DNA from: Accumulibacter sp003538495
GTDB lineage: Bacteria > Pseudomonadota > Gammaproteobacteria > Burkholderiales > Rhodocyclaceae
Direction of reading: 5' to 3'
DNA length: 64,000 nt
NCBI RefSeq assembly: GCF_029255145.1
Contig: NZ_JAPUVQ010000113.1
Coordinates: forward strand, 1-64,000
The notes below the pieces were generated by a model. That model saw only the letters and a program-made list of their open reading frames with translations. It had not been told where the DNA came from and ran no database searches. Every line of letters begins with the position of its first letter. The stretch's first letter is position 1. Shown in pieces: positions 14,032-23,306 of this stretch. The translations under genes were made by a program, and so were the position numbers.

Positions 14032-16752
14032 TCAGCCGTCGGAAAGAACCTTGAGGGTGCGGGCCCTGGTCACCGCTTCGCCGCGACTCGAGGCGCGCAG
14101 CTTGCGGTAGATGTTCTGCGTATGCCGCTTGACGGTTGCGCGCGAGATGCACAGTTCCTGCGAAATCTCGACGTTGCTCAAGCGACCCGCGAGCAGCTTG
14201 AGGATCTTCAGTTCGCGCCGCGTGAGATCCGCTCCCACCTGCTGCCGACCAGCAGTCACCAACCATTCGTCGCTCAGCGCCGCGAGGATCTGGCCGACGT
14301 AGCGCGCATTCGCCGGATCGGCAAGCAGGCGCTTCAGGGGCTTTGCAAGTTCGCTCCCGAGGTCGACGAACAGCCTGATGAACCCGGCGGGCCGGGCCAG
14401 CGCTACAGCACGACCGAGCACATCGCCGGCAACCGCGTCGTGACCTTGAGCCACCTGCAGCAAGGCCTGCAGGGCGAGCACCTCGATCAGGAAGCGAAGG
14501 TTGTGCCTGGATTGCATCTCGGCTTCCAGCAGCTGCAGCAGACGAGCCGCCTGCTCGCGGCTCTCGGCACTGCCCTCGGCGATCCAGGTCCGAACCAGCG
14601 TCAGGTGCGGCGCGCTGAAAAAGCGATAAACGAAGCGCACCGGGCCCGGATCGAAATTGCGTGCCCACTCCATGGCCTCGCTGACGCGCCCCTGGCGCAG
14701 CGCGATCTCGGCCCGGAAGGCCAGGGCGCGAAACAAAGCCGGCGAATCGCCTTTGCGCGACAGATGCTCGCATACCGTCTCGACGATGGCGCACGCCCGG
14801 TCCGCCTGCCCCAGCGCCTGATAGACCGCGGCCAGGGCGAACGAGATCTCGGTCCGATAGCCAAGGGGCGGCGCCGCGCGTGCGGCAAGCGCGGGCGCCA
14901 GCGTCGCCTCGGCCGGCAGCAGTTCGTTGCGCTGATACTGAACCAGACCAAGGAAGTAAGAGCCAAGCGCCGAGTTTCCTGCGCAGTCGGCGCTGCCGTC
15001 GCCCTGCTGGTAATTCTGCCTGGCCGTCCACTGCAGCGCCGACAGGTCTGCGGCCACCCAGTCGATGAAGCACAGGGTCGCCACCAACGGCGCCTGGCAG
15101 CGATCGATCGGCCCTGCGGCGCGTGTCAGGGCCTGCTGAATGCCCTGCCGCGCCGCTTCCAGTTGACCGTTCATTTGCCGACTCAGCGCGAGCACCGTCA
15201 GGGCGTTGACCCGCGCGTGCGTGGCCTCCTCGGAGAGCTGCTGCAGAGCCTGCTCGGCAGCCGCTCCGGCGACTTCGGCGCGGCCGTGCAAGTAGTCCTG
15301 GACGCTGCGCAGCGACAGGATGCCACCACGCAAATCCTCGAGACGCTGCGCCGCCGGCTGGGGGGGATCGGTTCCAAGCAGCGCCTCGATCCGGTCGAGA
15401 ACCGCGGGCGTCTCGATATGACGACCCTGGTGGTGCATCAACCAGGCCTTCAGCAGCAGCACTTCGGGATCGTTCTCAACGCTGTCTGGCGGCAACAGCC
15501 GCAAGCAATGCGCAAGCCGCCGCCGCTGCTGGCGGTCGAGCAGCCACTGCTGCTGGCGTACCAGCAACTGCCCGGCAGCGGCCGCCCCGGCGGCGGCCAG
15601 CAGGTGGGGAATCGCGTCTTCGGGCACGGCCTGGGTCTCGAACCAGGCGGCCGCTCGTCGATGCAGCTCGGCGATCTCGTCGGCGGTACGCTCGATGCCG
15701 AGTTGCCGCTGCAGGAACTGCCGGAAAAGGCGCTGGTAGCGATACCACTGGTGTCGCTCGTCGATCGCGCTACAGAGCGCGGCACCGGTGGTCGCGAACT
15801 GGACGAAGGCCTCCCCGGGACACGCCTCGGCGGCGGCCGCACTGGAACCGAAAAGCGCGGCGCACAAGGGGGCACAGAAACGGTCGAGAATTGCCGTCCT
15901 GAGCAGCCCGTCACGCATCGCATCGGACTGCTGCGAGAGCACTTCCTCGATGAAATACTGCCGCACTTGCGGTGTGGCACCGCTGAAAGCGCTGGCTGCC
16001 AGAGCGACGTCGTCGCCGTGGCCGGACGTCAAGGCCAGCGCTGCCAGGCGAATGCCGGCCGGCCAGCCCTCGGTGCTGCTGGCCAGTTGCGCCAGCGCCG
16101 CCGGCGGCACCGCGCGACCGACGCAGCGCTCGATCAGTGTCGCGCTGTCCTGGTCGGAGAATTGCAGCTGCGGCGCCCGGATCTCGATCATTGCCTGGCG
16201 AACGCGCGAGGCGGCAAGCGCCAGGGCCGGTTCGTGGCGACTGACGATCACCAGGTGCAGATGGCTGGCCGGACGCGCCAGCAGGCGGTCGATAAGCGCG
16301 TGCGTCGCCGGCGAGTCGATGCGCTGGTAGTCGTCGAGGACCAGCACCAGCGGTGTCGGCAGAGCGTCTAGATCGTTGCTCAGGCTGCCGGCCAGGAACT
16401 CCAGCGACGGCGGCGGCGCCTCCTCCAGGGCATCCAGCGTCTCGCGGCAGGCGTCGGCCATCGCGGTCCGCACCGCGGCCACGAAGTAGCGCAAGAAAAC
16501 CAGCGGATCGCTGTCGGTCGGGTCAAGCGACAGCCAGGCGCACCGGTGGCCCTGGCCCGCGTAGCCATCGAGCCAGTGCGCGACCAGCGACGTCTTGCCG
16601 TAACCTGGCGGCGCCGACAGCAGGGTCAGTGGCAGCTGGCTGCCCACTTCGAGCAGACGCAGCAGCTCGCCGCGGTCGACGAAATCGCCGACGACGGGGG
16701 GACGGTGAAGCTTGCTATGGACGATCTGAAGCGCTGGCATCGCTGGCCGCAT
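14032..16752 (-). CDS. MalT-like LuxR-family transcriptional regulator
   Basis: The 906-residue protein has the MalT/LAL architecture. The N-terminal STAND ATPase domain has Walker A SAPPGYGKTSL (46-56) and Walker B VLVLDDYQRID. A long TPR-like helical middle section spans roughly 350-800. The C-terminal LuxR HTH carries LTRRELKILKLLAGRLSNVE, then ISQELCISRATVKRHTQNIY. Such proteins are ligand-activated transcriptional activators in the cytosol. The opening VHSKLHRPPVVGDFVDR is typical of the class. An internal ATG at 16740 is an alternative start. The gene stands alone between parA and an acyltransferase, so neither its ligand nor its targets can be read from context. Confidence 0.9.
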   Translation of the reverse strand: MRPAMPALQIVHSKLHRPPVVGDFVDRGELLRLLEVGSQLPLTLLSAPPGYGKTSLVAHWLDGYAGQGHRCAWLSLDPTDSDPLVFLRYFVAAVRTAMADACRETLDALEEAPPPSLEFLAGSLSNDLDALPTPLVLVLDDYQRIDSPATHALIDRLLARPASHLHLVIVSRHEPALALAASRVRQAMIEIRAPQLQFSDQDSATLIERCVGRAVPPAALAQLASSTEGWPAGIRLAALALTSGHGDDVALAASAFSGATPQVRQYFIEEVLSQQSDAMRDGLLRTAILDRFCAPLCAALFGSSAAAAEACPGEAFVQFATTGAALCSAIDERHQWYRYQRLFRQFLQRQLGIERTADEIAELHRRAAAWFETQAVPEDAIPHLLAAAGAAAAGQLLVRQQQWLLDRQQRRRLAHCLRLLPPDSVENDPEVLLLKAWLMHHQGRHIETPAVLDRIEALLGTDPPQPAAQRLEDLRGGILSLRSVQDYLHGRAEVAGAAAEQALQQLSEEATHARVNALTVLALSRQMNGQLEAARQGIQQALTRAAGPIDRCQAPLVATLCFIDWVAADLSALQWTARQNYQQGDGSADCAGNSALGSYFLGLVQYQRNELLPAEATLAPALAARAAPPLGYRTEISFALAAVYQALGQADRACAIVETVCEHLSRKGDSPALFRALAFRAEIALRQGRVSEAMEWARNFDPGPVRFVYRFFSAPHLTLVRTWIAEGSAESREQAARLLQLLEAEMQSRHNLRFLIEVLALQALLQVAQGHDAVAGDVLGRAVALARPAGFIRLFVDLGSELAKPLKRLLADPANARYVGQILAALSDEWLVTAGRQQVGADLTRRELKILKLLAGRLSNVEISQELCISRATVKRHTQNIYRKLRASSRGEAVTRARTLKVLSDG

Positions 16753-16854
16753 CCTCTGCCGTCGGGGTGAACCGACAGCCTGAGATCAAAGATGGCGATG
16801 ATACGTCGAGACCACCGAAGCTGCGCAGCGGCGGCCGATCGGGGGCAGAGCCGT

Positions 16855-17757
16855 TCACCGCCGCCGACTGGCCAGCAGGCTGTCGATCTGCTTGTCCTTG
16901 TCGTGCCAGATCTGCTGCAGCCATTGCTGGAACGCTTCGCGAACGGCCGGATCACTGGCGTAGTCGCCGCTCGCCAGATGCCTGGGCACCGGCAGGCTGC
17001 GCACGCGAACCTGGACCAGAGTCATCCTGCCGCAGAGAAACTGCCAGAAATCGGGCGCGCCGCCGGGATAGACGATGGTCACATCGAGGATCGCCCGGAA
17101 CTTGTCGCCCAGCACGCTCAAGGCCATCGCAATACCACCTGCTTTTGGTCGCAACAGGTGCCGATAGGGCGACTGCTGTCGCTGCTGCTTGGCTGGCGTG
17201 AAGCGCGTCCCCTCGCTGAAGTTCACGACGCTGGTCGGGATCAGCGCAAACTTCTCGCAGGCCCTGCGCGTCGCCTCCTGGTCCCGGCTGCGTAACTCCG
17301 GGTGCTTCTTGAGCACTTCCTCGCCATGCCGGCGCATGAACGGAAAGTCGAGCGCCCACCAGGCCAGCCCGATCACCGGCACCCAGACCAGCTGCTGTTT
17401 GAGAAAGAACTTGAGCAAGGGAATGCGCTGGTTCAGCAGGTGCTGCAAGACCAGGATGTCAACCCACGACTGGTGGTTGCCATTGACCAGATACCAGCCA
17501 CGCGGATCGAGCCCGTCGATCCCCTCGACGTCCCAGTGACATTTCTGGGTGAGCCGCATCCAGCCGCTGTTGCACGCGATCCAGGCCTCGGCAACACGAA
17601 CCAGCGCCGGGTCGAGCCGCCGGCGCAGCGCCCTGACCGGCAGGAGCAGCTTGACGATCGCCAGCAGCAGCAGGATCGGCACCCACCACAGCGTGTTGAC
17701 CGCCAGCAATGCGGCGGCAATCAGTCCAATCAGTGGCGCGGGCAAGAAACCGAACAT
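16855..17757 (-). CDS. 1-acyl-glycerol-3-phosphate acyltransferase-like (PlsC/YihG type)
   Basis: The 300-residue membrane-bound acyltransferase has the PlsC superfamily motif NHQSWVD (H-x4-D, His95/Asp100). Block II-like RIPLLKFFLKQQLVWVPVIG and VNFSEGTRFTPAK (block III, E-G-T-R) follow. Two N-terminal hydrophobic segments anchor it in the inner membrane. The length and the extended C-terminal half match the YihG/YihG-like acyltransferases, not the 240-residue PlsC itself. It probably acylates lysophosphatidic acid or a related lipid. It lies 88 bases downstream of the RbgA gene on the same strand. Confidence 0.88.
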   Translation of the reverse strand: MFGFLPAPLIGLIAAALLAVNTLWWVPILLLLAIVKLLLPVRALRRRLDPALVRVAEAWIACNSGWMRLTQKCHWDVEGIDGLDPRGWYLVNGNHQSWVDILVLQHLLNQRIPLLKFFLKQQLVWVPVIGLAWWALDFPFMRRHGEEVLKKHPELRSRDQEATRRACEKFALIPTSVVNFSEGTRFTPAKQQRQQSPYRHLLRPKAGGIAMALSVLGDKFRAILDVTIVYPGGAPDFWQFLCGRMTLVQVRVRSLPVPRHLASGDYASDPAVREAFQQWLQQIWHDKDKQIDSLLASRRR

Positions 17758-17844
17758 CAGGAATGGGTGCGACGAGGTAAGGAGGTGCTGGCCATGCGGG
17801 GCGACCGACCAACCATCAGCGGGGAGTGCGCCGGCCAGCGCCGA

Positions 17845-18855
17845 TTAGCAACGGTTGGCGAGCGGCGGCGAGGTGTCGGGCGCCAAGGCGCCAGGCACCG
17901 CTGCCGCTTGCTCGTCGCTGCCCGTGCCAGCCGGTGCGGGCGCGTCGGCGCCTCCTTCCGGCCGATCCGGCGGCAGCTGCTTCGCCGCCTCGCTGGCCAG
18001 CATGACGGCGCGCGTGTCCGGCGTCTCCAGGCTGATCCGGCCGAGGACGCCGTCCCGGTAATCCTGCAGCAGGACCTTCGCCGCTTTCTCCAGGTCGGCG
18101 TCGCCGCCGCGCCGGCGCAGGCCGCGACGCCTGGCGATCCGGTCGATGACGCCCACCGCGTCGAGAGCCGCCAGTTCATCGGCCGGAACGCCATAACGAC
18201 TGGCGAGCAGCGCCGGGTAGCGCAACAGCAGCAGCCCGGCGAGAAAAGTCGCCACCTCTTCGTCGATCATCGCGTTGCGCCCGACGGCGTTGCTGGCAGC
18301 GAGCATCATGCCGTCGCTCGGATAGGCGATCTTCGGCCACAGCAGCCCCGGGGTGTCGGTGATCGAATGCCGGATATCGAGCTGCGAGGTCTGCTGCGAG
18401 CGGGTCACCGCGGGCTCGTCGCCGACCTTGGCAATCTTGCGCTTGAGCAGGACATTCATCAGCGTCGACTTGCCGACGTTCGGAATGCCCATGATCAGCA
18501 TCCGCAAGGGCTTGACGTTATCATTGCGATGCGGCGCCAGGATCTGGCACAAGGTCGGCAGGCGCGTCACGTCGCCAGGCCTGCGGCACGACAGGGCGAC
18601 GGCGCGGACGCCATCCTGCCGGTTGTAGTGGTCGATCCACGCCCGGGTCACCTGCGGATCGGCCAGATCGGCCTTGTTGAGCACCTTCAGGCATGGCCGC
18701 TGCCGCTGCAGGCGGAGGTCGCGGACCATTGGATTGGTGCTGGCCTCGGGCAGGCGCGCATCGAGCAGCTCGATGACCACGTCGATCGACGCCATCGTCT
18801 CGGCGACTTTCAAGCGCGCCGAGTTCATGTGACCGGGATACCACTGGATGGCCAT
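17845..18855 (-). CDS. rbgA: Ribosome biogenesis GTPase RbgA/YlqF
   Basis: The 336-residue circularly permuted GTPase carries NKADLADP (G4) ahead of MGIPNVGKSTLMN (G1), and TDTPGLLWPK (G3) comes last. This order defines the YlqF/YawG family. The N-terminus MAIQWYPGHMNSARLKVAET, with the WYPGHM motif, is diagnostic. RbgA promotes late assembly of the large ribosomal subunit in the cytosol. The final 60 residues are an Ala/Pro-rich extension that is not conserved in the family and looks disordered. Confidence 0.92.
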   Translation of the reverse strand: MAIQWYPGHMNSARLKVAETMASIDVVIELLDARLPEASTNPMVRDLRLQRQRPCLKVLNKADLADPQVTRAWIDHYNRQDGVRAVALSCRRPGDVTRLPTLCQILAPHRNDNVKPLRMLIMGIPNVGKSTLMNVLLKRKIAKVGDEPAVTRSQQTSQLDIRHSITDTPGLLWPKIAYPSDGMMLAASNAVGRNAMIDEEVATFLAGLLLLRYPALLASRYGVPADELAALDAVGVIDRIARRRGLRRRGGDADLEKAAKVLLQDYRDGVLGRISLETPDTRAVMLASEAAKQLPPDRPEGGADAPAPAGTGSDEQAAAVPGALAPDTSPPLANRC

Positions 18856-19005
18856 GCAAAGTCCGACAAAGGGTAAGATCGCGCATTATCCCACTGCTTG
18901 ACACTCTCTGCCCCATGGCAGCGTCTCATGCAGGAGCCAAGACGGCCGCAGCAAGGCCTGAAGCGCTAGAATGCTGGTCCAGTCGCCATCAACTTCAGGA
19001 CAAAT

Positions 19006-19827
19006 TTGCCGCCGATCCCCGAAATCAGGCCCGGACAGTCGCTCGAACTGCTCCAGGCACTGCACATCCTGACCCGCGACGGCAAGCTCAACCAGGACAG
19101 CCGGCGCAAGCTGAAGCAGGTCAATCACCTGTTCCATTTCATCGAGCCGCTGCTCGCCGAGCTGGTCGCCACCAACGGCACGCTGACCCTGGCCGACCAT
19201 GGCGCGGGCAAGTCCTACCTCGGCTTCATCCTCTACGACCTGTTCTTCAAGAGCCGGGACGACGGGCACATCTACGGCATCGAGACGCGCCCGGAGCTGG
19301 TAGACAACGCGCGCGATCTGGCCAGCCGGCTGGGCTTCGCCCGCATGTCCTTCCTCAATCTGTGCGTCGAGAACGCCATTGATTCGCCGGCGCTGCCCGC
19401 GCAGATCGACCTGGTCACCGCATTGCACGCCTGCGACACCGCCACCGACGACGCGATCCGCTTCGCCTTCCACAAGCAGGCGAGGTTCATCGTTCTGGTC
19501 CCCTGCTGCCAGGCCGAGGTTGCCGCACAGCTGCGCAGCAAGAAGAACGAGTCCTTCGCCAGGACGCCGCTGTCCGAGATCTGGCGGCATCCGCTGCACA
19601 CCCGCGAATTCGGCAGCCAGCTGACCAACGCGTTACGCTGCCTGCAACTCGAAGCGCGCGGCTATCAGCTGCAGGTCACCGAACTGGTCGGCTGGGAGCA
19701 CTCGCTGAAGAACGAACTGATCGTCGCCAGGCACACCGGTCAGCCGCGCCGCAACGCCACTGCCCGACTCGAACAGATCCTGCACCAGCTGAATCTCGAC
19801 GGGCTGCGCGACCGCTTCATCTATTGA
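19006..19827 (+). CDS. SAM-dependent methyltransferase (PF13679-like)
   Basis: The frame encodes 273 residues. The Rossmann-like SAM site is LTLADHGAGKSYLGFILYDL, where family members have D-x-G-x-G-K-(G/S)-x-L, with the acidic end of strand two in GIETRPELV. Characteristic later motifs are VTALHACDTATDDAI and VLVPCCQAEV, found in the methyltransferase family that includes METTL25/Trm13-like enzymes. The start is a TTG at 19006 with AGGACA just upstream; no ATG fits. It is transcribed divergently from rbgA. The substrate, possibly RNA, cannot be read from the sequence. Confidence 0.8.
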   Translation: MPPIPEIRPGQSLELLQALHILTRDGKLNQDSRRKLKQVNHLFHFIEPLLAELVATNGTLTLADHGAGKSYLGFILYDLFFKSRDDGHIYGIETRPELVDNARDLASRLGFARMSFLNLCVENAIDSPALPAQIDLVTALHACDTATDDAIRFAFHKQARFIVLVPCCQAEVAAQLRSKKNESFARTPLSEIWRHPLHTREFGSQLTNALRCLQLEARGYQLQVTELVGWEHSLKNELIVARHTGQPRRNATARLEQILHQLNLDGLRDRFIY

Positions 19828-19904
19828 CCGAGGTACCGGGTCGCCGAGCGCGCACCGATCAGCACCCACCCGTAATCAACCCAGCAGGCAGGCGAGGACT
19901 GGCA

Positions 19905-20234
19905 ATGGAGAACTGGATCACCCGCGGCGTCGCCGCAATCTGTGCCTGCGGCAGCATCGCACTGTTCTGGACCTTCGGCGTCTTCCTCGCCGTCCCCTGG
20001 CGCGAGAACCGCATGGGGTCACTGAGCGGTGTCGAGTGGCAGGTGCTCGGCGTTCCGCTGCTGATTGGCCTGGCGGTCACCTGGGGCGCCCTGCACATTC
20101 TGGCCATCGCCGACCGCGCCGGCCGCCCCCGGCTATACCGGGTGATCTGCGTCGCGCTGGCGATCGCTTCGGTGCTGGCGGTGCTCAGCGGCATGGCATG
20201 GACCGGCGAGCGCATCGCCCTGGCCAGGCCGTGA
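19905..20234 (+). CDS. Small membrane protein, three predicted helices
   Basis: The frame encodes 109 residues starting MENWITRGVAAICACGSIAL, with a GAGGA ribosome-binding site before the ATG at 19905. Three hydrophobic segments are evident: residues 7-30, about 48-70 and 83-102. Short charged loops separate them. It lies 78 bases downstream of the methyltransferase and may be cotranscribed. It converges on the DUF4126 gene 13 bases beyond its end. No family is recognised. Confidence 0.65.
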   Translation: MENWITRGVAAICACGSIALFWTFGVFLAVPWRENRMGSLSGVEWQVLGVPLLIGLAVTWGALHILAIADRAGRPRLYRVICVALAIASVLAVLSGMAWTGERIALARP

Positions 20235-20247
20235 TCGGCTTCGGCGC

Positions 20248-20859
20248 TCAGCGATGCACCGGCCGACGCCCGACCAGCAGCCGATACAGCTTCGGCAGCA
20301 GCCAGACCAGAGTGGCAACGAACAGCGACAGGAAGGCGAGCAGCAGCCAGGGGTGCGCAAACATCAACCACAGCCCCAGCAGCACCAGTGAATCCTCGCC
20401 CAGCGACGCGACCAGATTGCTGAACGGCTCGGGCGACAGATTGATCGCCAGCCGCGTTCCCGCCTTGGCCAGATGCGCGCCGGCCGCCAGGCTGCCGCCG
20501 ACGATGGCCATCGCCGTCTGCCACTCGACGCCCTGCCCGCCAAAAGCCATCGCCGCCAGCGCCGCGCCAGCCGGGATGCGGATCAAGCTGTGCACGCTGT
20601 CCCAGGCCGAATCGACGATCGGCAGCTTGTCGGCCAGGAACTCGACCAGCACCATCAGGCCTGCCGCCGCCAGGACCCACGGGTGTTCGAGCACCCGCAG
20701 GCCATCCGGCAGCGTCACCCAGTGCAGGCGGCCGGCCAGGCCAACGACAAACAGCGTGGCGTACAGGCGGATTCCCGACGCCCAGCCGACGCCTGCGGCA
20801 ACCGCCAGCAAACCCGCCAGGTCGAGGGGCAGCGACTCGATCGGCGCCATCGTGCTCAT
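20248..20859 (-). CDS. DUF4126 family membrane protein
   Basis: The frame encodes 203 residues. The protein has five to six hydrophobic helices, and the segments GWASGIRLYATLFVVGLAGR, LEHPWVLAAAGLMVLVEFLA and DSAWDSVHSLIRIPAGAALA match the DUF4126 pattern. The start at 20859 (MSTMAPIESL) is chosen because GGAGGTGATT, a near-perfect anti-Shine-Dalgarno match, lies seven bases upstream. The longer frame to 20940 would place that element inside the coding sequence. The function of the family is unknown. Confidence 0.8.
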   Translation of the reverse strand: MSTMAPIESLPLDLAGLLAVAAGVGWASGIRLYATLFVVGLAGRLHWVTLPDGLRVLEHPWVLAAAGLMVLVEFLADKLPIVDSAWDSVHSLIRIPAGAALAAMAFGGQGVEWQTAMAIVGGSLAAGAHLAKAGTRLAINLSPEPFSNLVASLGEDSLVLLGLWLMFAHPWLLLAFLSLFVATLVWLLPKLYRLLVGRRPVHR

Positions 20860-21090
20860 CGGCTCAATCACCTCCATCACCTTCATCAGCTGGCGCCAGG
20901 CTGTGCTGCTCGCCGCCCGGCGGCCGGCAGGGTAGCGCACGGCCCATTATCCGTGATTCGCGGCCTGGACACCCCCAGGGCGTCCCGCGCGCTACAATAC
21001 CCGGTGCTCGGCCATGACGCCGGAAGGGCCCGGCCGGCCGTTGCGCCGCACTAAGCTCCCCCGAAGGCTGGCGGTCCCACGCAAACTGGA

Positions 21091-21124
21091 CTGGATGATG
21101 ACTGGAACTGGATGATGACTGGAA
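21091..21124 (+). repeat. 17-bp tandem duplication across the galU start
   Basis: CTGGATGATGACTGGAA occurs twice back to back (21091-21107 and 21108-21124). The second copy supplies the ATG codons of galU. The first copy supplies an out-of-frame ATG ATG pair that would give a five- to six-codon peptide ending at TGA. Confidence 0.9.
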
Positions 21125-22023
21125 AGAGATCCGACGCACCGATTCAGAAGGCGGTCTTCCCGGTCGCCGGTCTCGGAACGCGCTTCCTGCCGGCGACCAA
21201 GGCCAGCCCCAAGGAAATGCTGGCGGTGGTAGACAAGCCGCTGATTCAATACGCGGTTGAAGAAGCCTACGCCGCCGGAATTCGCGAGATGATCTTTGTC
21301 ACCGGCCGCAACAAGCGGGCCATCGAAGACCATTTCGATACTGCCTGCGAGCTGGAAGCCGAACTCGTCGCGGGCGGCAAGGCCGAGCTGATGGCGCTGG
21401 TCCAGTCGATCAAACCAGAGGACATGGATTGCGTGTATATCCGCCAGCCCCGCGCGCTCGGCCTCGGCCACGCGGTACTGTGTGCCGAACGACTGGTGCG
21501 CGGCGAGCCCTTTGCCGTCCTGCTGGCCGACGATCTGATGATCGGCGAGCCGCCGATCATGCAGCAGATGACCGAAATTTTCGCCGAACGCCAGTGCAGC
21601 ATCCTGGCCATCCAGGAAGTGCCGAAGAACCAAACGCATCGCTACGGGATCGTCAAGGGCGACCCGCTGACCGCCGATCTGCTGGCCATCAATGGCCTGG
21701 TCGAAAAGCCCCGGCCAGAAGTCGCACCGTCCAACCTGGCGGTCGCCGGCCGCTACATCCTTACGCCGGCGATCTTCGACCTGATCCGGGTGCAACCGCG
21801 CGGGGCCGGCGGCGAGATCCAGCTGACCGACGGCATCGCCGCGCTGCTCAACACCGAACAGGTGCTGGCCTATCGCTACCACGGCACCCGCTACGACTGT
21901 GGCAGCAAACTGGGGCTGATGCAGGCCTGCGTCGTCCTCGGGCAAACCCACCCCGAACTCGGTCGCGATTTCACCGCCTGGCTGCAGAGCCGACAAGCGA
22001 TCGTGGCGGCGACCGCCGGCTGA
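21112..22023 (+). CDS. galU: UTP-glucose-1-phosphate uridylyltransferase
   Basis: GalU makes UDP-glucose from UTP and glucose-1-phosphate in the cytosol. The 303-residue protein has the nucleotidyltransferase signature VFPVAGLGTRFLPATKASPK near residues 15-34, then EMLAVVDKPLIQYAVEEA, VLLADDLMI (metal-binding Asp pair) and GLVEKP. The C-terminal GGEIQLTDGIAALL is also typical of GalU. Two adjacent ATG codons (21112, 21115) are possible starts. A 17-base duplication has copied this start region. UDP-glucose feeds the ugd and epimerase genes a few kilobases downstream, which are on the opposite strand. Confidence 0.95.
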   Translation: MMTGKRSDAPIQKAVFPVAGLGTRFLPATKASPKEMLAVVDKPLIQYAVEEAYAAGIREMIFVTGRNKRAIEDHFDTACELEAELVAGGKAELMALVQSIKPEDMDCVYIRQPRALGLGHAVLCAERLVRGEPFAVLLADDLMIGEPPIMQQMTEIFAERQCSILAIQEVPKNQTHRYGIVKGDPLTADLLAINGLVEKPRPEVAPSNLAVAGRYILTPAIFDLIRVQPRGAGGEIQLTDGIAALLNTEQVLAYRYHGTRYDCGSKLGLMQACVVLGQTHPELGRDFTAWLQSRQAIVAATAG

Positions 22024-22055
22024 AGGAGCTTGCCCGCACAGCCGGCCCTGGCCAG

Positions 22056-22751
22056 CTAGGCGTCAGGCACGATCGGGGCGACCTGCGGCTGCGGGTCGCC
22101 GGCCCAGGTCAGGCGATACGCCGCTCCGCGGCGCAGATGGCCGACCAGCGCCGGTCTGAAGCACGCCAGGTTGGTGCCGCCGTGGCGGCGTACGCTGGGG
22201 TAGACGATCCCCATCGACCCGGCGTCGAGCAACTCTGACGCCAGCTCCTGCGAAGCCAGATAGCTGTCCGGATCGAGACAGCCGACGAACGCCGGCGCAC
22301 GGCGCAGGTCGTGAAACTGGCCGCTGAAGTCGGCGAGCAGTGCCTGATAGGCGACGCTGTCGTCGAAACGGTTGATCTCCTGATACTCGACGGTCTTGTG
22401 GAAGATGATTTCGGCCATCGCCGTCGGCAATTCGAACGCGCAATACCAGGCACCGCGGCTGCTGTCGTTGAAGCGACTGCCTTCCGGGCGCGGGTAGGTG
22501 AACGCGGCATTGATGATCCGGAAGTTCGGCACGCCAAACACCAGCTCATCGACGCCGATCCCCGGCAGGCCGCCGCTCTCGCCGAGCAGGCGCTCGTTGG
22601 TGGCGTTGTCGAGATCGAACAGGTCCCGCAAGTGGTCGACGTCCTCGGCCAGCGCGCCGAGCACCGACTCCTCGCGGTCGGCGAAGCGCGAGGGAATCAA
22701 GCGGATGGTGTCAAACCGGCGAACGCGGGACAGCGGCGGCGGGCGCTGCAT
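22056..22751 (-). CDS. RES domain toxin
   Basis: The 231-residue RES-domain protein fits the ParT/MbcT-type toxins, which act on NAD+ or ADP-ribosylate targets. The family Arg-Glu-Ser signature is plausibly covered by RPEGSRFNDSSRGAWYCAFE, TAMAEIIFHKTVEY and the C-terminal YPSVRRHGGTNLACFRP. The ATG at 22751 overlaps the stop codon of the upstream antitoxin gene (ATGA), so the two are coupled. The converging neighbour is galU, 33 bases away. The pair looks inserted among sugar-nucleotide genes. Confidence 0.85.
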   Translation of the reverse strand: MQRPPPLSRVRRFDTIRLIPSRFADREESVLGALAEDVDHLRDLFDLDNATNERLLGESGGLPGIGVDELVFGVPNFRIINAAFTYPRPEGSRFNDSSRGAWYCAFELPTAMAEIIFHKTVEYQEINRFDDSVAYQALLADFSGQFHDLRRAPAFVGCLDPDSYLASQELASELLDAGSMGIVYPSVRRHGGTNLACFRPALVGHLRRGAAYRLTWAGDPQPQVAPIVPDA

Positions 22752-23188
22752 CACACCCCGCCACGCCGCGCTTCGAGCAGTTTGCGAACCGTCTGCATGG
22801 CCAGCAGACCGCCGCCGAGCATGTAAGCCAGGGGCGTACGCCCGGCGAAGATCCGGTTGCGGTTGGGCAAACCCGCCCATTGATCGGCAAGCGCGTCGCC
22901 GTACAGGATGTGCAAGGCCTTGTAGATGCCGATCAGGTACGAGATGCGCGTGATGCGATCGACCTCGAGCACCCGTGCCGGGTTTTTCTTCCACTCGTAG
23001 AAGGCGCTGCTCGACAGCCCGCCGAGCAGCTCGCGGGCATCCTCGTCGCGCAACTTCCAGGCCTCCGCCAACTTGAAGAAGCCCTGTAGCGCCGATTTCG
23101 ACAGCCGCTCGCGCTCGGACCGGGCGCTCAGATCAACCAGAATCGCCGGTTCGAAGCGGCTGGCGGGGTAAGCATACGCAAGATTCAT
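22751..23188 (-). CDS. Xre/MbcA/ParS-type antitoxin
   Basis: The 145-residue antitoxin of the RES-Xre class has an N-terminal Xre-like region (ERLSKSALQGFFKLAEAWKL, SSSAFYEWKKNPARVLEV). The C-terminal toxin-binding domain (PF09722) ends with RNRIFAGRTPLAYMLGGGLL. AAGGAGA before the ATG at 23188 supports the start. The antitoxin precedes the toxin, the usual order in this family, and probably represses its own promoter in the 117 bases upstream. Confidence 0.87.
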   Translation of the reverse strand: MNLAYAYPASRFEPAILVDLSARSERERLSKSALQGFFKLAEAWKLRDEDARELLGGLSSSAFYEWKKNPARVLEVDRITRISYLIGIYKALHILYGDALADQWAGLPNRNRIFAGRTPLAYMLGGGLLAMQTVRKLLEARRGGV

Positions 23189-23306
23189 GACGCGTCTCCT
23201 TTTCCGGAAAGTTTACACTCCAGATAAGGAATTGCAAGGCAAACGAGTGTCGCCGCGTGCCGGCTTGCGGCGAGGGACGAAGCCCACCGGTCAAACCCGG
23301 CGCGCG

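Noticed and set aside
13831..16371. 846-codon plus-strand frame opposite the MalT-like regulator
   Set aside because: It has no domain motif and covers the regulator, whose ATPase and HTH motifs are clear; it is a GC-driven shadow.
18886..19599. 237-codon minus-strand frame opposite the methyltransferase
   Set aside because: It overlaps the methyltransferase with its SAM motif and has no recognised domain.
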